From Stenotrophomonas panacihumi (GTDB lineage Bacteria; Pseudomonadota; Gammaproteobacteria; Xanthomonadales; Xanthomonadaceae): 64,000 bases of DNA. Both the position numbers and the translations under genes were made by a program. The stretch's first letter is position 1, and the number at the start of each line of letters is the position of its first letter. Below are positions 34,330 through 44,341 of this stretch, piece by piece. The stretch is taken from NCBI RefSeq assembly GCF_001431645.1, contig NZ_LLXU01000050.1, positions 58,350 to 122,349 of the forward strand, read 5' to 3'. Below the pieces are notes generated by a model. The model was not told the DNA's origin. It did not search any database and saw only the letters and a program-made list of their open reading frames with translations.

Positions 34330-35376
34330 TGTTGATGAGCGCCTCCGCCCCCCTGCTGGAAAGCCTGGCCACGCCGGTCGCCTGGGCCGGTGCCGAGGGC
34401 CGCGTGCTCGGCGTCAATGCCGCCTTTGCCCGCTGGCTGGGCATCAGCGCCCGCCGCTTCCTCGACCAGCCGCTGGCCGCGCTGGAGATCGAGGGTGACG
34501 CCCTGGCGCGCTTCATCGACAACGACGAACGCGACGTGCTGCGCCTGCATCGCGTGGCGATCGGCCTGCCGGGCGAGACGCCGCATTTCGCCGAAGGCTG
34601 GCTGTCGCGCCTGGACGATGGCGGCTGGCTGCTGGAAGCGCATCCGGTCGACGAATTCCCCTCGCCCGACCCCACCCACGCGCTGCCCAGCGCGCTCAGT
34701 GCCGCGCTGAAGGGGCTGGCGCACGAGCTGCGCAATCCGCTCGCTGGCCTGAAGGGCGCCGCGCAGCTGCTGGCGCGGCGCGCGGTGAACCGCGACCAGG
34801 ACGAGCGCGAGCTGATCGAGCTGATCGGCGCGGAGATCGAACGCCTCAACACGCTGCTCGAACGCCTGCTTTCGCCCGCGCCGGCCGGGCCGCACGACCA
34901 CCTCAACATCCACGCCGTGCTGGAGCGCGTGCTGCGCCTGGCCGAGAACGAGGCGGGTTGGTCGGTGCGCCTGCAGCGCGACTACGACCCGAGCATCCCG
35001 GAAATCCTCGGCGACGCCGATCGCCTCACGCAGGCGGTCTGGAACCTGGTGCGCAATGCGATCCAGGCTGGCGCCAGCACCGTGAGCCTGCGCACGCGCG
35101 TGGAGCACGGCCAGCGCATCCGCGACCACGTGCACGCGATGGCGCTGCGGCTGGAGATCGTCGATGACGGCAGCGGCGTGCCGGATGAACTGGCCGAACA
35201 CCTGTTCCTGCCGCTGGTCAGCGGCCGCGCCGATGGCAGTGGCCTGGGCCTGGCGCTGGCGCAGCAGGTGGCGCGCGAACACCACGGCTCGCTGACCTAT
35301 CGCTCGCGCCCGGGCCATACCGTTTTCACCTTGTTGTTGCCGCAGCCGGTATTGGACACCGGCAAGGAGCCTGGCC

Positions 35377-35384
<8 letters not shown>
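34329..35384 (+). CDS. glnL: Nitrogen sensor histidine kinase NtrB
   Basis: 351 residues. An N-terminal PAS domain (residues ~8-108, GRVLGVNAAFARWLG) is followed by the dimerisation/phosphoacceptor helix GLAHELRNPLAGLKGAAQLL with His132, an N-box VWNLVRNAIQAG, and ATP lid motifs DDGSGVPD and GSGLGLALA. It is soluble, as expected for NtrB. It phosphorylates or dephosphorylates NtrC under P-II control. No Shine-Dalgarno precedes the ATG; the start coincides with the predicted transcription start (see operator), and ATG codons at 34329 and 34335 are both possible. It overlaps glnG by 8 bases. Confidence 0.95.
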
Positions 35385-36798
<1,414 letters not shown>

Positions 36799-36868
36799 CC
36801 TGCGCGGGGCGACCATCATGGCCCCTGCACGCCCGCCCCACTAGCGTGCCGATATCCGGAGGAAACCC

Positions 36869-37438
36869 GTGCCCGTGAATTGCCGTGTCCTGTCCGTCCT
36901 CGCGCTGCTGGCACTGACCGCCTGCAGCAGCGCGCCGCCGTCCAAGCCGCTGCCGACGCTGCCGCCGGCACCGGTGAGCAGCGTGCGGCAGGCCGGAGCG
37001 GCGCTGGCCTCGGCCTCGGGCAGCCTGGTGAGCGGGCGCATCGTGCTGTTGCCGATGCCGCAGGGCGTGCGGCTGACCGGCACGGTCGGCGGCCTGCGCG
37101 CAGGCGGCAGCTTCGGCTTCCATGTGCACGAGCGCGGCGACTGCAGCGCCGTGGACGCCAGCAGCGCCGGCGCGCACTTCAATCCCACCGCCAGTGCGCA
37201 TGGGCGCAACGGCGGTGGCCCGCATCATCTCGGCGACATGGACAACCTCGTCGCCGATGCCGAAGGCGTCGTCCACCTGGACTTCGTGCTCGGTGGCGTC
37301 GCGCTGGGTACCGGCGCGGGCAATGACATCCTCGGCAGGGCGCTCATCGTCCATGCCGATCCCGACGATTACCGCAGCCAGCCAAGCGGCAATGCCGGCG
37401 CACGCCTTGCGTGCGGCGTCATCCGCGCCAGCCGTTGA
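36869..37438 (+). CDS. sodC: Cu/Zn superoxide dismutase lipoprotein, copy 1
   Basis: 189 residues starting at GTG 36869 behind GGAGGAAA. The signal ends LALTAC (Cys19). The SodC fold shows FGFHVHERGDCS (His85, His87), AHFNPTASAHG (His103, His111), HHLGDMDNLVAD with the zinc-ligand Asp region, and HADPDDY, plus Cys92 and Cys182 for the disulfide and an Arg in ARLACGV. It dismutates superoxide in the periplasm, tethered to a membrane. The Pro/Ser-rich linker after the lipidated cysteine is typical of tethers. A second sodC follows 56 bases downstream. Confidence 0.92.
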   Translation: MPVNCRVLSVLALLALTACSSAPPSKPLPTLPPAPVSSVRQAGAALASASGSLVSGRIVLLPMPQGVRLTGTVGGLRAGGSFGFHVHERGDCSAVDASSAGAHFNPTASAHGRNGGGPHHLGDMDNLVADAEGVVHLDFVLGGVALGTGAGNDILGRALIVHADPDDYRSQPSGNAGARLACGVIRASR

Positions 37439-37494
37439 CCCCAGCCGGCGACGACCGGCACCACATTGCCCGATGGGCGAGAGGAGGAAGCACC

Positions 37495-38127
37495 ATGCGC
37501 ATGATCCCCACCGCGTTGTTCATTGCCACCACGTTGGCACTGGGCGCCTGCAAGCGCGAGGAACCGGCGGCCCCCGCCACCACCGAAGCACCGGCCGACC
37601 ACGCCGGCCACGACGCAGCCGCACCCGTGGCGCCGACCGCGCCCGAAGCCCCCAGCGCCCCGGCGCCGAGCGCCACCGCCGAGATCAAGCCGACCCAGGG
37701 CAACGACTTGAAGGGCAGCGTGACGTTCAAGGTCGTCGACGGCGCGCTGCGCGTCAGCGGCCAGCTGAGCGGCCTGAAGCCGAATAGCGAACACGGCTTC
37801 CACATCCACGAGAAGGGCGACTGCAGCGCGCCGGACGGCAGCAGTGCGGGCGGCCACTTCAACCCGGCGCAGAGCCAGCACGGCAACGTCAGCGCCGACC
37901 CGCACCATGGCGGCGACATGCCGAACATCACCGCCGATGCGCAGGGCAACGCCACCATCGACGGCCCGGTCTCGAGCAACGTCAACATCGGCAAGGGCGA
38001 TGACTTCGACATCAGCGGCCACGCGGTGATCGTCCATGCCGACCCGGACGACTACAAGACGCAGCCGACCGGCAACGCGGGTGGTCGCCTCGCATGCGGC
38101 GTGATCACCACCACGCCAGCGAACTGA
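37495..38127 (+). CDS. sodC: Cu/Zn superoxide dismutase lipoprotein, copy 2
   Basis: 210 residues from ATG 37495 with GAGGAGGAA before it. The signal ends LALGAC (Cys19), followed by a ~45-residue Ala/Pro linker that contains DHAGHDAAAP, a short His/Asp-rich patch possibly able to bind metal. The catalytic domain keeps FHIHEKGDCS, GGHFNPAQSQHG, PHHGGDMPNI, HADPDDY and GGRLACGV. The same enzymology as copy 1 is expected; the two differ in linker and in the residues around the electrostatic loop. Tandem duplication within one operon is evident from conserved order and spacing. Confidence 0.93.
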   Translation: MRMIPTALFIATTLALGACKREEPAAPATTEAPADHAGHDAAAPVAPTAPEAPSAPAPSATAEIKPTQGNDLKGSVTFKVVDGALRVSGQLSGLKPNSEHGFHIHEKGDCSAPDGSSAGGHFNPAQSQHGNVSADPHHGGDMPNITADAQGNATIDGPVSSNVNIGKGDDFDISGHAVIVHADPDDYKTQPTGNAGGRLACGVITTTPAN

Positions 38128-38187
38128 TCACGTAATCCAGCAGGGCGGTGCGCAGGCCGCGTCGCGGCTGCAGCCGCTCCTGCAGGA

Positions 38188-38211
38188 ATTCCCGGCGTGA
38201 CAGCCGGGAAT
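38188..38211 (+). terminator. Hairpin after the sodC pair
   Basis: ATTCCCGGC at 38188-38196 pairs perfectly with GCCGGGAAT at 38203-38211 around a 6-base loop. It lies 60 bases after the second sodC stop and just before the long palindromic repeat. A self-complementary 14-mer (GCGGCTGCAGCCGC at 38164-38177) precedes it. Confidence 0.45.
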
Positions 38212-38221
38212 GTATCGGGCG

Positions 38222-38323
38222 CCCGGTGGGCAAGCCCCATCGGGACCGTAGGCGACATGGATGTCGCCTACGAGCCTCCATGGATGGATTCACGGCGTGT
38301 CCCGATGGGGCTTGCCCACCGGG
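38222..38323. repeat. Long palindromic dispersed repeat, copy 1
   Basis: Arms of 25 bases at 38222-38246 and 38299-38323 are perfect reverse complements (ending CGGGAC and starting GTCCCG). The ~52-base core between them includes CGTAGGCGACAT-GG-ATGTCGCCTACG, itself a perfect 12-bp hairpin, and CCATGGATGG. The same core, inverted, occurs at 47061-47112. The element lies between two convergent genes. It has no coding content. Confidence 0.85.
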
Positions 38324-38362
38324 TGCGGCGCGGCAAACCTTCCGGCCGCGCGCTTCTAGCCC

Positions 38363-39247
38363 TCAAGCCTGCAAAGCAGCCCGCGCATCCTGTCCCGGCT
38401 CGATATGCACATAGAGCACCGGCACCCCATGCGCCTCCAGGACCGCGGCCATCTGCCGCTGGCGTGCCAGGTACTGCTCGTACACCAGCTTGAGGCTCTC
38501 GCAGTCCGCGCGGTCATGGTTGTAGTACGCGCACCAGCCGGCCGGATCGAACAGCGCCATGCGCGCCTCGCCATCGACATAACGCAGCAGCGGCTCGGGC
38601 GAAGCGGCCAGCCATTCGCTGGACTGCGGCGCCAGCAGCGCGGTTTCCAGCAGTGGCCACAGCACGGCCAGCCCCTGGTTGTCGTACTGCATCGACATCA
38701 TCGCCGCCAGATCGTGCACGGTGAGGTAGCGCGCATGTTCCACCTGCGCGCCGAAGGCTTCCTGTGCCAGCAGCGCCGTATCGGCCTGCGCCATGCCCTG
38801 CGCCAGCAGCACGTCTTCCAGCGCCGCCGCCACCTCGGCCACCACCTGCGGATCGCCGGAGAGCAGGAACGGCACCACGCGCAGGCTGCCGCCCGCCAGG
38901 CTCGCATCGGCCTTGAACGGCAGCGGCACATCGCCCTGTGCATCGGTACCGAAGGCGAGCAGGCGCGGGCCTTCGTCGCGACCCGGCGCGCGTGCGCGCA
39001 ACTCGTCCAGGCGGCGATGCAGCGGCCAGCCCGGGCGCAACGCCTCGGCCGGATCGAAATGCGCGCCACCCAGGCTCAGGTCCAGCTCGCGTACCCGCGG
39101 CACCCACTGCGCCAGATCACGGCCGATCCGCTCGGCCAGCGCACCGGCCTGCTCGGAAGACAACGCCGGCCGGGCCGGCACGCTGCCGCCCGCCAGTTCG
39201 AGGGCCAGGACGCCGATGGCCGTCATGCCGTGTTCGGAATTGCTCAT
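38363..39247 (-). CDS. Conserved protein of unknown function
   Basis: 294 residues, no signal peptide or membrane segment, rich in Ala and Leu. I do not recognise the family. Visible features are a central conserved-looking block FGTDAQGDVPLPFKADASLAG and VVPFLLSGDPQ near residues 99-132, YLTVHDLAAMMSMQYDNQG near 172-190, an aromatic DPAGWCAYYNHDRADCESL (in part), and VLYVHIEPGQD near the C-terminus. The gene is divergent from the FadI-type thiolase gene (starts ~105 bases apart) and convergent with sodC across the palindromic repeat. Codon and GC use look like the neighbours. Confidence 0.7.
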   Translation of the reverse strand: MSNSEHGMTAIGVLALELAGGSVPARPALSSEQAGALAERIGRDLAQWVPRVRELDLSLGGAHFDPAEALRPGWPLHRRLDELRARAPGRDEGPRLLAFGTDAQGDVPLPFKADASLAGGSLRVVPFLLSGDPQVVAEVAAALEDVLLAQGMAQADTALLAQEAFGAQVEHARYLTVHDLAAMMSMQYDNQGLAVLWPLLETALLAPQSSEWLAASPEPLLRYVDGEARMALFDPAGWCAYYNHDRADCESLKLVYEQYLARQRQMAAVLEAHGVPVLYVHIEPGQDARAALQA

Positions 39248-39352
39248 GGGATCGCGGTTGGCCCGTCACGGGGCGGCAGCTACACTGCGCACATTATGCC
39301 TGCCTGCCTTGTGCAGGCCATGTCCCCGAACCCCTCAAGCCCAGGCCAACCC

Positions 39353-40633
39353 ATGTCCGTCGCCCGTCCCGTCGCCATTCTCGGTGGTGTCCGCATTCCG
39401 TTCTGTCGCCAGAACACCGCCTATTCGGATGTCGGCAACCTGGGCATGTCGGTGCGTACGCTGGGCGCGCTGGTCGAGCGCTTCGGCCTGCATGGGCAGC
39501 AGCTCGGCGAAGTGGCGATGGGCGCGGTGATCAAGCACTCCAGCGACTGGAACCTCGCGCGCGAAGCGGCGCTGTCTTCGGGCCTGTCGCCGCTGACGCC
39601 GGGCATCACGCTGCAGCGCGCCTGCGGCACCTCGCTCGACACCATCGTGCACATCGGCAACAAGATCGCGCTGGGGCAGATCGACTCGGGCATCGGCGGC
39701 GGTTCGGACACCACCTCCGACGTGCCGATCGTCTACGGCAAGAAGCTGCGTGCGCGCCTGCTGGCCGCCAACCGTGCCAAGACCACCGGCGACAAGATCA
39801 AGGCGATGGTCAGCGGCTTCCGCCTGGGCGAACTGAAGCCCGAGTTCCCCGGCGTGGCCGAGCCGCGCACCGGCAAGAGCATGGGCGACCACTGCGAGGA
39901 CATGGCCAAGGAATGGAACATCTCGCGCGACTCGCAGGACGAGTGGGCGGTGTCCTCGCACAAGAAGCTGGCCGCCGCCTATGAGCGCGGCTTCTTCGAC
40001 GACCTGATCGCGCCGTTCCGCGGCGTGAGCCGCGACAACATCCTGCGCCCGGATACCTCGCTGGAGAAGCTGGCCACGTTGAAGCCGGCGTTCGACCGGA
40101 TTTCCGGCCGCGGCACGCTGACCGCCGCCAACTCCACGCCGCTCACCGACGGCGCCGCCGCCGTGCTGCTGGCCAGCGACGAATGGGCGCGCGCGCATGG
40201 CCACGAACCGCTGGCCTACCTGCGCGACGCGCAGGTCGCCGCGGTGGACTTCGTGCATGGCGAAGGCCTGCTGATGGCCCCGACCATCGCCGTGCCGGAG
40301 ATGCTCAAGCGCCATGGCCTGACGCTGCAGGACTTCGACATCTACGAGATCCACGAAGCCTTCGCGGCGCAGGTGCTGTGCACGCTGCGCGCCTGGGAGA
40401 GCGAGGACTACTGCCGCAACCGCCTGGGCCTGGATGCGCCGATGGGCCGCATCGACCCGGCCAAGATCAACCCGCTGGGTTCGTCGCTGGCCACCGGCCA
40501 TCCGTTCGCGGCCACCGGTGCGCGCATCGTGGCGACGGTGGCGAAGGAACTGAAGGAACGCGGTGGTGGCCGTGCGCTGGTGTCGATCTGCACCGCCGGC
40601 GGCATGGGCGTGGTGGCGATCATCGAGCGCTAG
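39353..40633 (+). CDS. fadI: Acetyl-CoA C-acyltransferase (FadI-type thiolase)
   Basis: 426 residues. The nucleophile is Cys91 in RACGTSLD; the other active-site residues are in EIHEAFAAQ (His) and ICTAGGMG (second Cys), with GHPFAATGAR as the thiolase-fold signature. The loop KKLRARLLAANRAKTTG (in part) and the VAEPRTGKSMGDHCEDMAK stretch align better with FadI than with FadA or PhaA. It cleaves 3-ketoacyl-CoA in beta-oxidation or runs in the synthetic direction; no FadJ partner is in the window. The ATG at 39353 is preferred; an in-frame ATG at 39320 would add a Pro/Ser-rich stretch. TACACT at 39281-39286 is a possible -10. Confidence 0.9.
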   Translation: MSVARPVAILGGVRIPFCRQNTAYSDVGNLGMSVRTLGALVERFGLHGQQLGEVAMGAVIKHSSDWNLAREAALSSGLSPLTPGITLQRACGTSLDTIVHIGNKIALGQIDSGIGGGSDTTSDVPIVYGKKLRARLLAANRAKTTGDKIKAMVSGFRLGELKPEFPGVAEPRTGKSMGDHCEDMAKEWNISRDSQDEWAVSSHKKLAAAYERGFFDDLIAPFRGVSRDNILRPDTSLEKLATLKPAFDRISGRGTLTAANSTPLTDGAAAVLLASDEWARAHGHEPLAYLRDAQVAAVDFVHGEGLLMAPTIAVPEMLKRHGLTLQDFDIYEIHEAFAAQVLCTLRAWESEDYCRNRLGLDAPMGRIDPAKINPLGSSLATGHPFAATGARIVATVAKELKERGGGRALVSICTAGGMGVVAIIER

Positions 40634-40726
40634 TCCGAACCTGCTGCGCAGGCTCGGCCTCGCGGTTTCAGCGCGCCCCCTCGACTAAGGGGGCGCTCGC
40701 GTTGAGGCTTGCCAGCGCGCGTGCGA

Positions 40727-41989
40727 TCAGCGCAGGCGCGGCACGCCGTGTTCGTCGCGGTCTTCGGCCACCGCCTGGTCGTGGATCTGCGCACGCAGGT
40801 CGCGATGGCCCGCCAGTTCGGCCACGGTCCCGCCGCGCGGCGCATGCAGCGCGTTGCGATAACACTGCGCCGCCAATACCGGCTCGCCCGCCGCGGCGAA
40901 ACCTTCGCCCAGTTCTTCCCACGCCGGCGCGCCGGCGCCCTGGGCGATCGCGCGATGCAGGAATTCCTCGGCCTGCGACCATTGCTGCTGGTGCCGGGCC
41001 AGCCGTGCCAGGGTCAGCAGCAGGCCCGGGCTGGCCGTGTGGGTGGCCAGCCAGCGCTGCGCGCTGGCACGGCGCGAGTCGTACTTCTCCAGCGGCAGTT
41101 CGCCGTAGAGCACCGCCAGTTCTTCGTCCCAGCGCGTGTCCAGCGCCTGCTCCAGGCTGCGCAGCGCGGCGTCGTCCCAGTGCAGCGCCGCGGCGCGTCG
41201 CGCGTAGGCCCCCACCACCGGCGGTTCGGCGCGCAAGGCCTTGGGCAGCGCTTCCCAGCGTTCGGCGAGCAGGTTGGCGTCGCCGGCCTGCTCCAGCGAC
41301 AGCGCGGCCAGGCGCAGTTCCAGCGCGCCAAGCGCATCGGGCGACAACACCTGCTGCTGGCGCAACGCGCCGAGCTGGCCGTAGGCCTCGCCGGCACGAC
41401 CGATCAGCGCCAGCGCCTCGGTGCGCAGCAGCAGCCCGCGCGGCGGCAGCGGCTGCGCGGCCGGGATATCCAGTGCGTTGATGGCATCGACCGGGCGTGC
41501 CTGCGCGAGCAGGCGTTCGGCCTGCAGCAGCGCATGGGCGATGGGATCGCGCGTGGCCAGGTCTTGCGCGAGCACCTGCGCGCCACTGGCGTCGGCCCGT
41601 GCATCGGCCACGCGGATGGCCAGCGGCAGGGCCACCGGCGCGACTTCTTCGTCCTCCGCGGCCGCCACGAGGGCCTTGCCCGACTTGTTCCACTGGCCGA
41701 GTTCATAAGCCCGCAGGCCCTCGATCAGGCGCGCGCGGCCGCGCTTGCTTCGATAGCGGCCCCACGCGCGGAACGGCAGGCTCAGCAGGATCCACAGCAC
41801 CCACAGCGCGAGCAGCAGGACGACCAGCGCCAGGATCGCCTGCGGCATCGGCGCGATGTAGTCGTTGCCGCCGGCGCGCACCACCACTTCGCCGAGGTCG
41901 TAGCGTTGCTGCTGCGACAGCCATTGCGCGGCGACCACGCCCAGCACGACGGCCACCAGCAGGATGAGCAGACTTCTCAATGGCTTCAT
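40727..41989 (-). CDS. hemY: HemY-like TPR membrane protein
   Basis: 420 residues. Two membrane helices (about 5-22 and 50-72) flank a short periplasmic loop, the HemY_N arrangement; TPR-like repeats fill the rest (for example GLRAYELGQWNKSGKAL, and EEFLHRAIAQGAGAPAWEEL in part). HemY is a membrane scaffold of uncertain function encoded with uroporphyrinogen synthesis genes in gammaproteobacteria; it is not the protoporphyrinogen oxidase of the same name. The ATG at 41989 overlaps the hemX stop (ATGA), so hemD-hemX-hemY are read as an operon on the minus strand. Confidence 0.9.
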   Translation of the reverse strand: MKPLRSLLILLVAVVLGVVAAQWLSQQQRYDLGEVVVRAGGNDYIAPMPQAILALVVLLLALWVLWILLSLPFRAWGRYRSKRGRARLIEGLRAYELGQWNKSGKALVAAAEDEEVAPVALPLAIRVADARADASGAQVLAQDLATRDPIAHALLQAERLLAQARPVDAINALDIPAAQPLPPRGLLLRTEALALIGRAGEAYGQLGALRQQQVLSPDALGALELRLAALSLEQAGDANLLAERWEALPKALRAEPPVVGAYARRAAALHWDDAALRSLEQALDTRWDEELAVLYGELPLEKYDSRRASAQRWLATHTASPGLLLTLARLARHQQQWSQAEEFLHRAIAQGAGAPAWEELGEGFAAAGEPVLAAQCYRNALHAPRGGTVAELAGHRDLRAQIHDQAVAEDRDEHGVPRLR

Positions 41990-42954
41990 GGGGCTTGCCT
42001 CCCTTCACGCATGGCCTGCAATTGACGCAGGGTGGAACCCAGTTCGGGCATGTCCGGACGCAGCGGCGCCTTGCCCAGGTCGGCCAGCGCGCGACGCTGC
42101 GCGCGCAGCGCCGGCGAATCCGGCCACAGCCGCACCAGCCAGGTATCCAGCCGGCGCAGCGCCTGGGCGAAGCCCTGCGCGTCGCCGCGTTCCAGCGCCG
42201 CGCGCGCCAGGCTCACCTCGATCTGCAGGGCGTCCTCGGCCGAACGACGTTCGGACGCGGCGATCAGCGTCCCGTTCGAAGGCTGGATGCGCACCAGCGG
42301 GGACAACGCGCGTTGCCACCACGGCGATGCGGCATCGCCTTCGTTGTCCACATGGTGCGGCAACGCTTGCAGGCGCGAGATGAAGACGTCCAGTTCGCGC
42401 GCCAGCCGCTGCCGCGGGCCGGGGCCGAGTGCATCGAGCGCATTGCGTTCCTGCACCAGCGCCTGGCGCAGGTTGAGATAGGCCGGGTCGTCGATGCCTT
42501 GCAGCGTGCCGGCCGCGAGTGCATAGGCGCGGCGCGCGCCGTCGAGGTCGCCGGCGATCGCCAGGCGTTGCTCGCCCTGGTTGAGCAGCAGTTCCACCTC
42601 GTCCAGGCGCAGCGCCTGCGCGCCATGGCGCTCGGTGTCGGCGAGGCGTTCGACGGTTTCCTCCAGCAGCGCGCCGCGCTGGCTGAGGCCGAGCATTTCA
42701 TCGCGCAGGATGCGGTTGGTGGCGGCGGCATCCTGCAGGCGCTGGTTCGCCGCGCGCTGGTCGCGGCGCAACGCGTCCATGTTCTGCTCCAGCGCCGTCC
42801 AGCGCTGCACGCGCGCGTCTTCGTCCTGCTGCTGCGCGGCGAGGCGGCTCTGCCATTCGCGCCACCCGAAGCCGGCCGCGAGCGCCAGCACCACCAGCAC
42901 GAGCAGGGACAGCCACAGCAGCGGTCGGCGGCGCGTGGGCAGGGGGTCGTTCAT
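41986..42954 (-). CDS. hemX: HemX-like membrane protein
   Basis: 322 residues. A short basic N-terminus and one membrane helix (about 12-29, LWLSLLVLVVLALAAGFG) lead into a coiled coil, residues ~33-100, and a helical periplasmic domain (VELLLNQGEQRLAIAGDLDGA in part). This is the HemX family, often mislabelled uroporphyrinogen-III methyltransferase; it lacks methyltransferase motifs. It probably forms a complex with HemY in tetrapyrrole metabolism. The start is set by MNDPLPTRRRP; the longer open frame upstream overlaps hemD in another frame. The gap to hemD is ~100 bases and the gene overlaps hemY by 4. Confidence 0.9.
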   Translation of the reverse strand: MNDPLPTRRRPLLWLSLLVLVVLALAAGFGWREWQSRLAAQQQDEDARVQRWTALEQNMDALRRDQRAANQRLQDAAATNRILRDEMLGLSQRGALLEETVERLADTERHGAQALRLDEVELLLNQGEQRLAIAGDLDGARRAYALAAGTLQGIDDPAYLNLRQALVQERNALDALGPGPRQRLARELDVFISRLQALPHHVDNEGDAASPWWQRALSPLVRIQPSNGTLIAASERRSAEDALQIEVSLARAALERGDAQGFAQALRRLDTWLVRLWPDSPALRAQRRALADLGKAPLRPDMPELGSTLRQLQAMREGRQAP

Positions 42955-43052
42955 CGGCACTTCCTCGAAAGCTCTGGCCGCGCGGGGGTTGGGCGGCGCG
43001 GCACAGCATGGCGTGGCGCGCGCGCGCCGGGCAAGAGCGCGACGATGCGGAT

Positions 43053-43796
43053 TCAGGCCGAGGCGGCGGCCAGCAGCTGCGCCGGGCGCGGGCCTTCGGC
43101 CCGGACGATCCGGCCAAAGCCACGCTCGGCGGCCAGGGCGGCGAGCCGGTCGCTGACGGCGACGACCGGCTGCGCCTGCCAGCGGGCGAGCAGGTCGGCG
43201 GGAAGCTGGTCCAGCACGCGCACCAGCGCCTCGCCACTGCTGATCGCCAGCACGGTGGGGCCGGCGAGGGCGCGAAGGCGGCGCACCGTGGCGGGTGACA
43301 GGCGCAGGGGCACACGTTCGTAGACGTCGGCGCGCACGACCTCGCTGCCCCGACGCGCCAGTTCCACGGCGATCACCCCGCGCCCCCCCGGGGCCGTCAC
43401 CAGGCCCACGCGCGCGGCGGCGGCCAGTGCGGGCAGGGCCAGCAGGCCCTCGCTGTCCATGCGCGTGGGCTGCACGACATCCACCACGCCGGCGCGCCGC
43501 AGCGCGCGCGCGCTGCCTTCGCCGACCGCCAGCCAGTGAGCGCCGGGCGTCGGCGTCAGCGGGCCCGGCGCCTGTGCCGCGCGCACCGCCGCCGGGCTGG
43601 TGAACACCACCACCGGTGCGGCCAGCGCCTGGGCCAGCGCCGCGCGGGTGATGGCGTCCTCTCGCATCTGCAGCCGCCACGGCGAGACGGCCAGCATCGC
43701 CAGCCCGTGGCGCGCGGCGGCGCGGCGCATCGCGCCGTGTTCGCCGGCGGGGCGCAGGGAAATCAGCGTGGTGGGCACGTGTGCGGAAGCGGGCAT
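43053..43796 (-). CDS. hemD: Uroporphyrinogen-III synthase
   Basis: 247 residues of low-identity but recognisable HemD fold: FTSPAAVRAA near 52-61, LAVGEGSARALRRAGV, and VLAISSGEALVRVLDQL toward the C-terminus. The enzyme closes and inverts ring D of hydroxymethylbilane to uroporphyrinogen III. Two in-frame ATGs are possible. The one at 43796 is chosen because the hexamer CATAAT (plus-strand 43804-43809) would start transcription within a base of it, while the ATG at 43805 lies inside that hexamer. It is divergent from the YiiD-type gene and first in the hemD-hemX-hemY operon. Confidence 0.87.
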   Translation of the reverse strand: MPASAHVPTTLISLRPAGEHGAMRRAAARHGLAMLAVSPWRLQMREDAITRAALAQALAAPVVVFTSPAAVRAAQAPGPLTPTPGAHWLAVGEGSARALRRAGVVDVVQPTRMDSEGLLALPALAAAARVGLVTAPGGRGVIAVELARRGSEVVRADVYERVPLRLSPATVRRLRALAGPTVLAISSGEALVRVLDQLPADLLARWQAQPVVAVSDRLAALAAERGFGRIVRAEGPRPAQLLAAASA

Positions 43797-43838
43797 TGCG
43801 GGCATTATGCGAGCCCTTCGCCCGTGCGTGCCGTTCCG

Positions 43839-44309
43839 ATGCCGTTGCCAGCGCCCTCCCCCGACGACCTGCGCCAGCTGCAGGCGCACCTGTCCGCCAT
43901 GCCGCCCGTGGCGGCGATGGGTATCCAGGTCGCCCGCTACGAGGCCGGTTCGCTTTACCTGGAAGCGCCGCTGGCGGCCAACGTCAACGACAAGGACAAC
44001 GCCTTCGGCGGCAGCCTGGCCTCGCTGATGACCCTGGCGGGCTGGGGATGGGTGAGCCTGCAGCTGCAGCTGGCGGGCCTGCAGGCCGATGTCTACGTGG
44101 CCGACAGCCAGCTGCGCTACCTCAAGCCGGTCTACGAGGCGCTGCGGGCCGACGCCGCGCCGGCCGACCCCGCCGAGCGCGACACCTTCCTCGCCACCCT
44201 GCGCCAGCGTGGCAAGGCCCGGCTCGGCATGGCCGCGCAGGTGCGCCTGGCCGGCGGCGAGGTCGCCGCGACGTTCGCCGGGCGGTTCGTGGCCATCGCC
44301 AAAGGGTAG
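43839..44309 (+). CDS. YiiD C-terminal domain (hotdog) thioesterase-like protein
   Basis: 156 residues. It matches the YiiD_C family, a hotdog-fold domain: MPPVAAMGIQVARYEAGSLYL, then NDKDNAFGGSLASLMTLAGWG (in part), the position of the thioesterase helix. In E. coli YiiD this domain is fused to an acetyltransferase; here it stands alone. A CoA-thioester substrate is likely but unknown. The ATG at 43839 is close to the divergent hemD start (42 bases), leaving little room for separate promoters. Confidence 0.82.
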   Translation: MPLPAPSPDDLRQLQAHLSAMPPVAAMGIQVARYEAGSLYLEAPLAANVNDKDNAFGGSLASLMTLAGWGWVSLQLQLAGLQADVYVADSQLRYLKPVYEALRADAAPADPAERDTFLATLRQRGKARLGMAAQVRLAGGEVAATFAGRFVAIAKG

Positions 44310-44341
44310 GATGGCGCCTCGTGACCAGGGGAACAGGTGTG

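Noticed and set aside
38222..38323. The palindromic element considered as a simple rho-independent terminator
   Set aside because: There is no T-run, the element is about 100 bases long, and its core recurs at 47033; it is better described as a repeat.
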